From the NCBI GenBank assembly GCA_015066635.1, contig SVOA01000007.1:1-64000 (forward strand): DNA of 64,000 nucleotides. The letters run 5' to 3'. Position numbers and translations under genes: made by a program. Below the pieces are notes generated by a model, which was not told where the DNA came from, ran no database searches, and worked only from the letters and a program-made list of their open reading frames with translations. This document shows, one piece after another, positions 7,861 to 15,955 of this stretch; the stretch's first letter is position 1, and each line of letters opens with the position of its first letter. This DNA is from Oscillospiraceae bacterium (GTDB taxonomy: Bacteria; Bacillota; Clostridia; Oscillospirales; Acutalibacteraceae).

Positions 7861-8532
7861 GTGAAGGAGAACAAAAAGGAACTCATAAAGCTGATAATAA
7901 GACTGCTGGTTGCGGCGGCTCTGTTTGTCGCTGTTGCTTTAAACTATCACAGACTTATAAATATTGACGTACGCGCCCTTGTAAGCTCTGCACCGAGCGA
8001 AACTGCGGCGGGCGGCGCAGTTATAGGCATATATGCGCTCAAAGGGCTCGTTTTCGTTATCCCTGCCGCGCTTCTGTATATCTCCGTCGGTATGGCTTTC
8101 TCCCCCGTTACCGCCTGTGCGGTAAATATGCTCGGAATTGCGGCTGAACTCACGGTTTCATATATTTTCGGCAGATTTCTCGGCGGAGACTATGTCGAAA
8201 AGTTCTTACAAAAAAGCAAGGGCGGACAGAAGATTCTGAATTATAACGACAGCGGGAATTTCGGCTCTGTCTTTTTAATACGGCTGCTACCCGTTTTTCC
8301 CATTGATTTCACAAGTCTGTTTTTCGGTTCGGTTAAACTGAGCTTCCCGAAATACATTCTGTTTTCTCTGCTCGGACTTGCACCCAGAGTAATACTCTTT
8401 ACCCTGCTCGGCGACAGAGTCTATGAGCTGATACCCATGGAGCTGATTATCAGAATCATACTTGCGGCAATTCCTTTTGCAGCGGGACTGATAGTTGTCA
8501 GAATGATAGTGTCAAAGGTAAGGTCAAGGTAA
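7861..8532 (+). CDS. TVP38/TMEM64 (VTT domain) membrane protein
   Basis: A 223-residue polytopic membrane protein of the DedA/VTT superfamily, whose members help move lipids across membranes. After a basic N terminus there is a first membrane segment (about 9-27), then several more (about 58-80, 82-104, 145-165, 170-185, 195-217). The family core is visible as GYLLGR-like YIFGRFLGGDYVEKFL and the loop FLIRLLPVFPIDFTSLFFGS. The start is GTG at 7861 with GGAGAGG about 9 bases upstream. It stands alone between two terminated units; substrate unknown. Confidence 0.85.
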   Translation: MKENKKELIKLIIRLLVAAALFVAVALNYHRLINIDVRALVSSAPSETAAGGAVIGIYALKGLVFVIPAALLYISVGMAFSPVTACAVNMLGIAAELTVSYIFGRFLGGDYVEKFLQKSKGGQKILNYNDSGNFGSVFLIRLLPVFPIDFTSLFFGSVKLSFPKYILFSLLGLAPRVILFTLLGDRVYELIPMELIIRIILAAIPFAAGLIVVRMIVSKVRSR

Positions 8533-8550
8533 AATAATAACCGGCAAGAC

Positions 8551-8579
8551 TTGTATTTGCCGATAAAGGATGTTAAAAT
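8551..8579 (+). promoter_or_regulatory. Promoter of galT
   Basis: TTGTAT (8551-8556) and TAAAAT (8574-8579) with a 17-bp spacer, 34 bases before the start codon. Confidence 0.6.
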
Positions 8580-8612
8580 CTATACATAATTTATTATGGG
8601 GAGATTTGGAAA

Positions 8613-10106
8613 ATGATATATGACAGCATAAAAAAACTGGTTTGCTACGGTCTTGAAAAGGGACTTATAGAGGAATGCGACAGAGTTTTTGCGGTAAACA
8701 GAATTCTTGAGGCGTTAAAGCTTGACGAGTATGAGGAACCCGAAACCGAATATTCCGACGTTGACCTTGAGGAAACTCTCGCCGAGCTTCTCGATTTTGC
8801 CGCGGATAACGGACTTATCGAGGATGACAGCATAGTTTACCGCGACCTGTTTGACACAAAGCTTATGTCGCTGATTATGCCTATGCCTCACGAGGTCATA
8901 AAAAAGTTTAACGAGCTTTATAAGATTTCGCCTGAGAAGGCGACAGATTATTTTTATAAACTCAGCGGCGATTCCGACTATATAAGAAGATACAGAATAA
9001 AAAAGGATATGCGCTGGAGCGTTCCCTCGCAGTACGGCGAAATTGACATCTCAATTAACCTCTCAAAGCCCGAAAAGGACCCGAAGGCGATTGCAGCGGC
9101 AAAGAACGCCAAACAGAGCGGTTATCCGAAATGCCTTCTGTGCAGGGAGTGCGAGGGATATGCGGGGCGCACAAACTTCCCCGCAAGACAGAATCACAGA
9201 GTTATTCCGATTACGGTTAACGGTACTCAGTGGGGCTTCCAATACTCTCCTTATGTTTATTATAACGAGCACTGTATTGTTTTTAACGGCAAGCACGTCC
9301 CGATGAAAATAGAAAAAGCGACATTTAAAAAGCTGTTTGATTTTGTCAGACTTTTCCCCCACTATTTCCTCGGTTCAAATGCCGACCTGCCGATAGTCGG
9401 CGGTTCTATTCTTTCGCACGACCATTATCAGGGCGGTCATTACACCTTTGCCATGGCTAAGGCGCCTATTGAGTCGCACTTCACGGTAAACGGATTTGAG
9501 GACGTCGAGGCAGGCATAGTCAGGTGGCCCCTCTCGGTAATAAGACTGCGCTCAAAGGACACCGACAGAATTATCGAGCTTGCCGATATTATTCTTAAAA
9601 AATGGCGTTCTTACACGGACGAGGAAGCATTTATCCTTGCCGAAACAGACGGCGAGCCGCATAACACAATTACTCCTATCGCCCGTAAAAACGGAGAAAT
9701 GTTTGAGCTTGACCTGACGCTTCGTAACAACATTACAACCGAGGAATGCCCTCTCGGCGTTTATCATCCCCACGAGGAATATCACCACATAAAGAAGGAA
9801 AATATCGGTCTTATTGAGGTTATGGGACTTGCGGTGCTTCCCTCAAGACTTAAAGAGGAATTAGCCCTGCTTGCCGACTGTATAGTAAACGGCAAGGACA
9901 TAAGGCAAAACGAAAAAATCGAGAAGCACGCCGACTGGGTTGACGCCTTCAGACCGAATTACGGCGAAATCACGGCGGACAACGTTGACGGAATTCTTAA
10001 AGCAGAGGTCGGCAAGGTATTTGTCAGCGTTCTTGAGGACGCAGGCGTTTATAAATGCACTCCGGAGGGCAGAGAAGCCTTTGCAAGATTTATAAACACA
10101 ATATAG
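8613..10106 (+). CDS. galT: Galactose-1-phosphate uridylyltransferase, Firmicutes (class II) type
   Basis: Leloir pathway enzyme that exchanges UMP between UDP-glucose and galactose-1-phosphate. The 497-residue length and the absence of the short class I layout point to the Firmicutes GalT2 family. GGSILSHDHYQGGHYTF carries the histidines expected at the active site, and CLLCRECEGYAGRTNFPARQNHR resembles the metal/uridine binding region. The ribosome binding site GGGGAGA lies upstream of ATG 8613. No galK or galE is adjacent, so the gene is probably expressed alone. A terminator follows 17 bases after the stop. Confidence 0.95.
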   Translation: MIYDSIKKLVCYGLEKGLIEECDRVFAVNRILEALKLDEYEEPETEYSDVDLEETLAELLDFAADNGLIEDDSIVYRDLFDTKLMSLIMPMPHEVIKKFNELYKISPEKATDYFYKLSGDSDYIRRYRIKKDMRWSVPSQYGEIDISINLSKPEKDPKAIAAAKNAKQSGYPKCLLCRECEGYAGRTNFPARQNHRVIPITVNGTQWGFQYSPYVYYNEHCIVFNGKHVPMKIEKATFKKLFDFVRLFPHYFLGSNADLPIVGGSILSHDHYQGGHYTFAMAKAPIESHFTVNGFEDVEAGIVRWPLSVIRLRSKDTDRIIELADIILKKWRSYTDEEAFILAETDGEPHNTITPIARKNGEMFELDLTLRNNITTEECPLGVYHPHEEYHHIKKENIGLIEVMGLAVLPSRLKEELALLADCIVNGKDIRQNEKIEKHADWVDAFRPNYGEITADNVDGILKAEVGKVFVSVLEDAGVYKCTPEGREAFARFINTI

Positions 10107-10122
10107 TTAATTAAAGCATAAG

Positions 10123-10153
10123 AAAACGGATGACAGATGTCATCCGTTTTTTT
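10123..10153. terminator. Bidirectional terminator between galT and acyltransferase
   Basis: AAAACGGATGAC (10123-10134) pairs with GTCATCCGTTTT (10139-10150) around AGAT, with T-runs in both directions. Confidence 0.88.
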
Positions 10154-10155
10154 CA

Positions 10156-11193
10156 TTATACAATTTTTCTTACTCCCGGTATGAATTTAAGCAGTTTTAT
10201 TAGCACAAAGGTTACTGCAAAAATAATTACCGACAGGGCAATTATCCCGAATATGCCGCCGTATTCAAGCGGATTTATACCGATATATCTGAGCAGAAGT
10301 CTTACATACAGCATATGCAGAAGATATATGCCCAGCGAGCATCTGTCCGCAGAGATAATAATTCTTTTTAAAACTCCGTCCTTTAACTCTCCGATATTCA
10401 GGAACAGCGAGAAACAGGACGCAGCGGCAAGCACCGTAACGGGACTTCGGTAATTCCAGAAAATGCCGAGGTTTTCGATTCCCCTGCTATCCGAAATAAT
10501 ATTCAGTACAACCGTCAGCACCTCGCAGAGTATAAACACCGCAAGCGAAACAATCGGCTTGGGTGCAATTATTCTTTTATAAAGCGCATATCCGAGCAAA
10601 AGATACAGCGGATAAACCGAGCCCGCGTATTCGAGATAGCCCGGCGTCCAGCCGAAAAATTCCGTCAGCGGAAGCACGCAGACAAAAGCAAAGTAAATGA
10701 AAATAAGATACCTTAACTCCCTGTCCTCCGCTTTTGAAACAACCATTTTGAGAAACGGCAGTAAAATATAAAGCCACACAAGAAGGTACATATACCAGAG
10801 ATGTCCCCAGCCGTCAGCCGTGTAAAGCTTTTTAACGGCGCCGAGTATGTACTGCGCATTTAACGTATCGGAATTCATTACGAGGTCAAACGCAAAGAAA
10901 AGCGCCGAAAACACAAGCAGGGATATGAGAATTCTCGCAATATATTTAGTCCATACCGTTTTAATGCTTATCTGCTTCTCCGGGTCAAGGAGCAGAGCGC
11001 CCGTTACCGTTACAAACAGCGGAACACAGAAGCGCAGGGCGTTTGTAATGCTCAGAAGCGCCGAATTCTGCGAAACGGAATAACCGTCACGAAACAGCAG
11101 ATAAGACGAATATGCGACATGGAGCAGAACTACTCCGAATGCCGCACATAACTTTATTAACGAAAAAGCGTCAATATTTTTTCTCTTTTCCAT
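10156..11193 (-). CDS. Membrane acyltransferase, family 3 (OafA/YrhL-like)
   Basis: A 345-residue integral membrane protein with about ten hydrophobic segments. The N terminus (RKNIDAFSLIKLCAAFGVVLLHVAY) has the conserved His of acyltransferase 3 proteins in its first membrane segment, and RFCVPLFVTVTGALL is the second conserved motif. Such proteins transfer acyl groups, often acetyl, to extracellular polysaccharide or peptidoglycan. It is the third gene of an operon with an SLH surface protein and a lipoprotein, starting 2 bases after the lipoprotein stop. The ribosome binding site is weak, so translation is probably coupled. Acceptor unknown. Confidence 0.88.
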   Translation of the reverse strand: MEKRKNIDAFSLIKLCAAFGVVLLHVAYSSYLLFRDGYSVSQNSALLSITNALRFCVPLFVTVTGALLLDPEKQISIKTVWTKYIARILISLLVFSALFFAFDLVMNSDTLNAQYILGAVKKLYTADGWGHLWYMYLLVWLYILLPFLKMVVSKAEDRELRYLIFIYFAFVCVLPLTEFFGWTPGYLEYAGSVYPLYLLLGYALYKRIIAPKPIVSLAVFILCEVLTVVLNIISDSRGIENLGIFWNYRSPVTVLAAASCFSLFLNIGELKDGVLKRIIISADRCSLGIYLLHMLYVRLLLRYIGINPLEYGGIFGIIALSVIIFAVTFVLIKLLKFIPGVRKIV

Positions 11194-11195
11194 AA

Positions 11196-11561
11196 TTACC
11201 AGACAAGAGCGTCGTCAATGCAGCCGTCTGCACTTGAGCCCGAATTTGAGCCCGAATTTGAACCCGAATTTGAACCTGAAGAACTTCCGCCCGGATTTGA
11301 TGCAGGCTTTGCCGCAGCCTTGGTAGTTGCGGGAGCTTTTGCCTTGGTCGGAGCGGCTGTCGGCGCCTCTGAGGGTGCCTCTGTGGGTGCTTCGGTAGGT
11401 GCTTCCGTGGGTTCTTCCGTCTGCGGTTCTGTCTGAGTTTCAGTTTCGGTAACAACCTCAGTCTGAGCCAAAGTGGTTGTTTCCTCCTCCGACTTGCCGC
11501 AGGCTGCAAGTATAACCGCAAGCACCATTATCAAAGCGATAATTAAAGGTAATTTTTTCAT
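11196..11561 (-). CDS. Low-complexity lipoprotein
   Basis: A 121-residue predicted lipoprotein. The signal peptide ends in a lipobox LAAC with Cys21 as the lipid-attached residue. The rest is low complexity: Thr/Glu-rich to about residue 50, then TEAP repeats, Ala/Lys/Thr, and GSNS repeats, ending in DGCIDDALVW. No enzymatic domain is present, so it may be an exposed spacer or stalk. GGGGGA lies 6 bases before the ATG. It lies 14 bases behind the SLH/ChW protein and 2 before the acyltransferase, suggesting a shared role at the cell surface. Confidence 0.8.
   Translation of the reverse strand: MKKLPLIIALIMVLAVILAACGKSEEETTTLAQTEVVTETETQTEPQTEEPTEAPTEAPTEAPSEAPTAAPTKAKAPATTKAAAKPASNPGGSSSGSNSGSNSGSNSGSSADGCIDDALVW
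11236..11280. repeat. 12-bp tandem repeats inside the lipoprotein gene
   Basis: The unit cccgaatttgar is repeated about 3.5 times and encodes the SNSG repeats. A second 12-bp array at about 11350-11420 encodes TEAP. Unit length is a multiple of three, so copy number can change without frameshift. Confidence 0.8.
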
Positions 11562-11575
11562 TTAAATTCCCCCAT

Positions 11576-13567
11576 TTATGCTAATCTTGAATAATCTGAG
11601 TATTTCCATGTTCCCTTCTGCCCGTAGTGGAAGCTGTAAGCGGGAATCTGCGGATATTTGCTGACACATTCGGGGTCGTAAGCCCTGATGTCTCCGCCGT
11701 GGTTTATTTCAACCCAGCCGTGCGACTGAAGTCCGCTGCGCGTCTGAATATAACCGCAGCACCAATAGGCGTCATAGCCGAGCATTTTTGCCATTTTATA
11801 GAAACACGCGGCATAGACGTAACAGTTGCCCGAAGAATTATTAAACCCGTATTCGGCGAAATAATCGACACCTTTTGAGGTCGGCGCCGTCATTGTAACA
11901 TATTTGAAGCCCGTTGTCCAGTTAAACGCCGCGCGCAGACTCCACCCGCTCTTGTTGAGCGCGGCAATAGTCTTGCGTTCCATTTCATTGAACTCTTTGA
12001 ATCGGTTAGCACTGCTTCCGGGAGCGCTGCCCGACTTCGGTACAAGTCTGATTTCAATACCCGACAGACCTATTTCTCCGTACATTGTTCCTGCGGTAGT
12101 GCCGTTCTTTGCCCATCCGCTGTAACCGAAGTGATTTTCATTTACTCTGTAATAAACATCATAAATCTGAGACAGAAGCCCCGTAAGCTTGATTTCAACT
12201 GCCTCGACATTTCTGCCGAGAGTTCCGAGAGTATAGCCGTTGCTTTTCCACTCGGTACATCCGCCGTTTATAATATATGCTCTGTATGATATGCCTGAGG
12301 CAATACCCGACGGTGCCTCCATATATATATCCTGAATATAACAGCCGTTTACGGGCATATTGACGTAACCGCCTGCTCCCGTAACCCACACGCCTGCGAT
12401 AAAGGCGCCGACATTTATGTTATATACTCCGTTGGAGGAAACAAATGCGCCCCCCAACTCGCCCGGTGCGGACCCGCCTTTCCTTACCAGCGAGAATTCA
12501 ATCGACCTGACGGGCATGGAAAAGCCCTCAACACCTGCATTCTGACCGTTCTTTGCCCAGCCGAACCAACCGTAACCCGAGATATAACATCTGTAATAAA
12601 GGTCATACAGTTCGCCTGCGCGTCCCGTGAGCTTGAATGACACCGCGGTAACGGAACCGCCGTCTATATAGATACGGCTGCCGTCAACAAAGTCGTTGTA
12701 CCAGCCGAGTCCGTCGTAGCACGCGTTTGAAACCGCATGGCTGTCGGGAGCATTGACCACATTGAGAGAAACACCCTGCAAAGCGCTGTTATTTAATTTG
12801 CCGACGGTATTCCCCGAGTGCCAGCCGATTTCGCGGTTATTTCCCTCCGCAGTTATAGAAACATTTTCATAGCCGACCGTGGGGTCAACGGGCGTCTGAG
12901 CATAATCGGTGTTGAAAAGAAGCTCTGACGCATTGTAAAGAATAACGGCAACCTGACCGCGGTACGCGAATTCCTTGGGCGCAAGTTCACCCTGCTGATT
13001 ACCGCTTAAAAAACCGTTTTTAACCGCCCAGCCGAGACCTGCTCTCGCCCAGTCGTCAGCATTGCTGCTGTCGGAGTAGCCGTCAAGAGCCGAGAGATAT
13101 TCGGCTTCCTCGCATCCGTCGGTAAGATTGAGATATTCCGTAACAAATCTGAAAAGAATTGTGCAGAACTGCTCTCTCGTAATTCTGTCGCCCGTACCGA
13201 AATTGCCGTTTCCGTAACCTGACAGAATTCCGTTATATTTTGCCCAGGCAACCGCCGCCGTGTAGTATTTGCCGTAGGGTACATCGGGGAAAGGTTCCGT
13301 ATTATTATATACGGACAAATCCGCTCCCGAAATCTTTGCAAGCACTACCGCAAAGTCCTGACGCTGCATACTGTCAGCAGGTCCGAAGTTGCCGTTCTGA
13401 TAGCCGTTTATCCAGCCGTAATCAACGCAGGCATAAACCGCCTCCGAATACCACTGACCGTTTCGCGGCACATCATTAAATGTCTTTACGGCAAAGGAAT
13501 TTACACTCAGCGCAAAAACCGTTAGTATTACTGTTGCCGCTTTAACGGCAAAGCTGTGTTTTTTCAT
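11576..13567 (-). CDS. SLH-ChW-transglutaminase-like surface protein
   Basis: A 663-residue secreted protein. A signal peptide (about 1-26) is followed by three S-layer homology domains (about 29-70, 92-135, 160-200; the first two have clear FxDVP motifs), which bind secondary cell wall polymers. Two stretches rich in conserved Gly-Trp pairs (about 285-365, ending GWFGWAKNG; and 425-512, ending GYSGWAKNG) look like clostridial hydrophobic W (ChW) repeats. The C-terminal region is transglutaminase-like: Cys582 (SGNCYVYA), His617 (SHGWVEI) and Asp631 (YDPE) match the Cys-His-Asp triad, so a cysteine protease or crosslinking activity is possible. It leads an operon with a lipoprotein and an acyltransferase. 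The ribosome binding site is weak. Confidence 0.88.
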   Translation of the reverse strand: MKKHSFAVKAATVILTVFALSVNSFAVKTFNDVPRNGQWYSEAVYACVDYGWINGYQNGNFGPADSMQRQDFAVVLAKISGADLSVYNNTEPFPDVPYGKYYTAAVAWAKYNGILSGYGNGNFGTGDRITREQFCTILFRFVTEYLNLTDGCEEAEYLSALDGYSDSSNADDWARAGLGWAVKNGFLSGNQQGELAPKEFAYRGQVAVILYNASELLFNTDYAQTPVDPTVGYENVSITAEGNNREIGWHSGNTVGKLNNSALQGVSLNVVNAPDSHAVSNACYDGLGWYNDFVDGSRIYIDGGSVTAVSFKLTGRAGELYDLYYRCYISGYGWFGWAKNGQNAGVEGFSMPVRSIEFSLVRKGGSAPGELGGAFVSSNGVYNINVGAFIAGVWVTGAGGYVNMPVNGCYIQDIYMEAPSGIASGISYRAYIINGGCTEWKSNGYTLGTLGRNVEAVEIKLTGLLSQIYDVYYRVNENHFGYSGWAKNGTTAGTMYGEIGLSGIEIRLVPKSGSAPGSSANRFKEFNEMERKTIAALNKSGWSLRAAFNWTTGFKYVTMTAPTSKGVDYFAEYGFNNSSGNCYVYAACFYKMAKMLGYDAYWCCGYIQTRSGLQSHGWVEINHGGDIRAYDPECVSKYPQIPAYSFHYGQKGTWKYSDYSRLA

Positions 13568-13595
13568 TACCCATCTTCCCTGTTTAAACGAAAAT

Positions 13596-13624
13596 TCAAC
13601 ACCGGCAATTATTGTCGGTGTTGA
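13596..13624 (-). terminator. Putative terminator of the dcw operon after ftsZ
   Basis: A 13-bp stem (13596-13608 with 13612-13624, one mismatch) lies 22 bases past the ftsZ stop. The following T-run is short (ATTTTC), so it may be leaky or act as mRNA stabiliser. Confidence 0.5.
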
Positions 13625-13645
13625 TAAATATTCGTATAGTTTTCT

Positions 13646-14827
13646 TTATCTGTTACCGTTGATTATGTCAATGAAATCCGAGAAATTCTTGTTGGGTTCA
13701 TCAACGGGAGTGCTTGTGCTGCTGATGTCATCCATAGGCATAATCGGGCTTTCGTCTGAAGCGAAGAAGGAAGAAATATCTCCCGAAACAATGTTCTGTC
13801 TGTCGCCGAAGCCTGTTGCGATAACGGTTACTACCATCTCCTCATCATCGGGATCATCTTCTTTGAGATCAACACCGAAGATGATGTTTGCGTTCTCCGC
13901 AGCCGCCGCGCGAACGATGCCTGCTGCAGTATCAATTTCCTCAAGTCCTACGTCCGCAGGAGCCTTGATGCATATAATAACGCCTGTTGCACCGTCAATG
14001 GTAGATTCAAGAAGCGGACTTGTGATAGCTGCCTTGACAGCCTGCTCGCCTCTGTCCTTGCCCTTTGCTCTGCCGATACCCATATGAGCATGTCCGGCAT
14101 TCTTCATTACTGCTGTAACGTCTGCAAAGTCAAGGTTGATAAGCGCAGAGTTAACGATAAGGTCCGAAATACTTCTTACGCCGTCAACAAGAACGTCGTT
14201 TGCAATCTTAAAGCCGTTTGCAAGGGTAATCTTTTCTGTCGAAACGTTTTTAAGTCTCTCGTTTGGAATAATAACAAGACTGTCAACGTGGCCTGCAAGT
14301 TCCGCAATACCTGCCTCTGCCTGCTGCATACGGTGTCTGCCCTCAAATGCGAAAGGCTTTGTTACGATACCGACCGTAAGAATATCCTTTGAATGTGCTA
14401 TGTCAGCGATAATGGGAGCCGCGCCTGTACCTGTGCCGCCGCCCATACCGGCTGTGATAAATACCATCTGTGTATCCTGAAGAAGCTCCTCAATCTGGTC
14501 GCGGCTTTCCTCTGCCGCCATCTTACCGATTTCGGGGTTGGCGCCTGCGCCTCTGCCGGCTGTAACCTTCTCGCCTATCTGAAGTGTGTCTGCCTTTGAG
14601 AAGCAAAGAGCCTGTTTATCAGTATTTACAGCTATAAGCTGAACGCCGTCAATACCCTGCTCAACCATACGGTTGATAGCGTTTCCGCCGCCGCCGCCTA
14701 CGCCGATAACCTTGATATTGGTTACATCCTTGTAAGTGTTATCTACCTCGAACTGCATTTTTGTACCTCCTGCGTTTGATATATTTTCAGTATCGTTTTC
14801 TGTAACTGTTGTTTTGGTGCGAGCCAT
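13646..14827 (-). CDS. ftsZ: Cell division GTPase FtsZ
   Basis: Tubulin-like GTPase that forms the Z ring at midcell. The signature GGGTGTG is at 129-135, and the synergy-loop region (NLDFADV) follows. Two starts are credible: ATG 14827 with AGGAGG upstream (393 residues, MARTKTTV) and ATG 14758 with AGGAGGT upstream (370 residues, MQFEVDN). The extra 23 residues are Thr/Asn-rich and precede the conserved core. The C-terminal peptide (FSDFIDIINGNR) departs from the usual IPxFLR-type tail that binds FtsA/SepF, which is of note since ftsA is absent nearby. It has its own promoter and is the last gene of the cluster. Confidence 0.97.
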   Translation of the reverse strand: MARTKTTVTENDTENISNAGGTKMQFEVDNTYKDVTNIKVIGVGGGGGNAINRMVEQGIDGVQLIAVNTDKQALCFSKADTLQIGEKVTAGRGAGANPEIGKMAAEESRDQIEELLQDTQMVFITAGMGGGTGTGAAPIIADIAHSKDILTVGIVTKPFAFEGRHRMQQAEAGIAELAGHVDSLVIIPNERLKNVSTEKITLANGFKIANDVLVDGVRSISDLIVNSALINLDFADVTAVMKNAGHAHMGIGRAKGKDRGEQAVKAAITSPLLESTIDGATGVIICIKAPADVGLEEIDTAAGIVRAAAAENANIIFGVDLKEDDPDDEEMVVTVIATGFGDRQNIVSGDISSFFASDESPIMPMDDISSTSTPVDEPNKNFSDFIDIINGNR

Positions 14828-14893
14828 TTTTGCCCTCCTGTTTTTTCACATTATTTCACACAATACATATCTATAGAAATACTATTTTATTGT

Positions 14894-14922
14894 ATTTTAG
14901 CACATTATTTTTACAATTTCAA
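14894..14922 (-). promoter_or_regulatory. Promoter of ftsZ
   Basis: Minus-strand TTGAAA (14917-14922) and TAAAAT (14894-14899) with a 17-bp spacer, in a 174-bp gap behind ftsQ. It lets ftsZ be transcribed apart from the dcw operon. Confidence 0.75.
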
Positions 14923-15001
14923 CATTTTTTTAAAATTTATCGTTCTTCTGTCAAGTAAATTACTTTACAGCGTTTTTCGAGGAGCCGTGCAGGAATCCGT
15001 T

Positions 15002-15955
15002 TTACGCTGCCGTAACGGTCTGTTCCGCAGGCTGTTCCTCCGTCTGAATTTCGGGTGCTGCGGTCGTTTCCTCATCATCCGTTTCGTTGACAAAAGCTTT
15101 ATTCTGAATCGTAAAGTCAATTACGCCCTCAAATGAAGGGTCCTCCGTGCTGAGTCTGTCAAGAGTTGCCTTGATAAACGCGGCGTTCTCCCTGAAGGAG
15201 CTCAGACTTCCGATTTTCAGCTTTATTCTGTTGTCAAACTGAAGTTTGTTGTTAAGCCTGTCCGTAACGTCTATGCCGGATATTCTGTCAATTCCGTTCT
15301 CGCTTAGTATTTTGCATATACCGTTAAGCACGGTAATGTTTTCGGGGTCCTCAAACTCAACAACCGAGCCGCTTTCATAGGACACAACGGGGCTGGTGCT
15401 TATGACGGCAACCTTCTCGTCTATTGCCTGAGCGTGTTCCTCAAGTACCTTGCACGAGGAATTAAGTATCACATACTCGTCGCCGTTGTCTATTGCAAGC
15501 GCGGCGCTTGCCGCCTTGACATTAAGCGTAACCTTGCCCGTAAGACTTCTCTTGATGCCGAGCGACTCGACATAGGGCAGAGCCTTCTCGACCTTTGCGC
15601 TGATATTTTCCTTGCTGAAGGTAAAGAGGTTATCCCCCGTCTTGAGTTCGGTTGCCGCAATTATCTCCTCATGGCTGTATATCTCGTCGCCCGTAACGGC
15701 AAACGAGCCAATTTTGAAGAAAACCGACACCGAAATTATTATCGCAACGGCAATAAGCGCAATTATACCGAGCGAATAGAGAATCAGCCGTTTCTGACGG
15801 CGTTTTTTCTCTCTCGCCTTTGTTTTCATACTTCGGATTTCATCCCTCGAATAAGACTGTCTCGGGTAATCCGTGCGTCTGTCGGCGGTTCTTCTCTGCG
15901 AGGAACGTTTTTGCTGTGTTCTTCGGCGTGAACCGTCAGTTCGTCTTTCGTCCAT
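15002..15955 (-). CDS. ftsQ: Cell division protein FtsQ/DivIB
   Basis: A 317-residue bitopic membrane protein of the divisome. A long, very basic cytoplasmic tail (1-56, Arg-rich) precedes one membrane segment (57-80). The POTRA domain follows (IGSFAVTGDEIYSHEEI, 82-150), then the FtsQ beta domain; the C terminus is Thr/Glu-rich. FtsQ/DivIB recruits FtsL, FtsB-like proteins and the PBP. The gene overlaps the murA end by 20 bases, so translation is coupled. AAAGG lies about 10 bases before the ATG. Confidence 0.9.
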   Translation of the reverse strand: MDERRTDGSRRRTQQKRSSQRRTADRRTDYPRQSYSRDEIRSMKTKAREKKRRQKRLILYSLGIIALIAVAIIISVSVFFKIGSFAVTGDEIYSHEEIIAATELKTGDNLFTFSKENISAKVEKALPYVESLGIKRSLTGKVTLNVKAASAALAIDNGDEYVILNSSCKVLEEHAQAIDEKVAVISTSPVVSYESGSVVEFEDPENITVLNGICKILSENGIDRISGIDVTDRLNNKLQFDNRIKLKIGSLSSFRENAAFIKATLDRLSTEDPSFEGVIDFTIQNKAFVNETDDEETTAAPEIQTEEQPAEQTVTAA

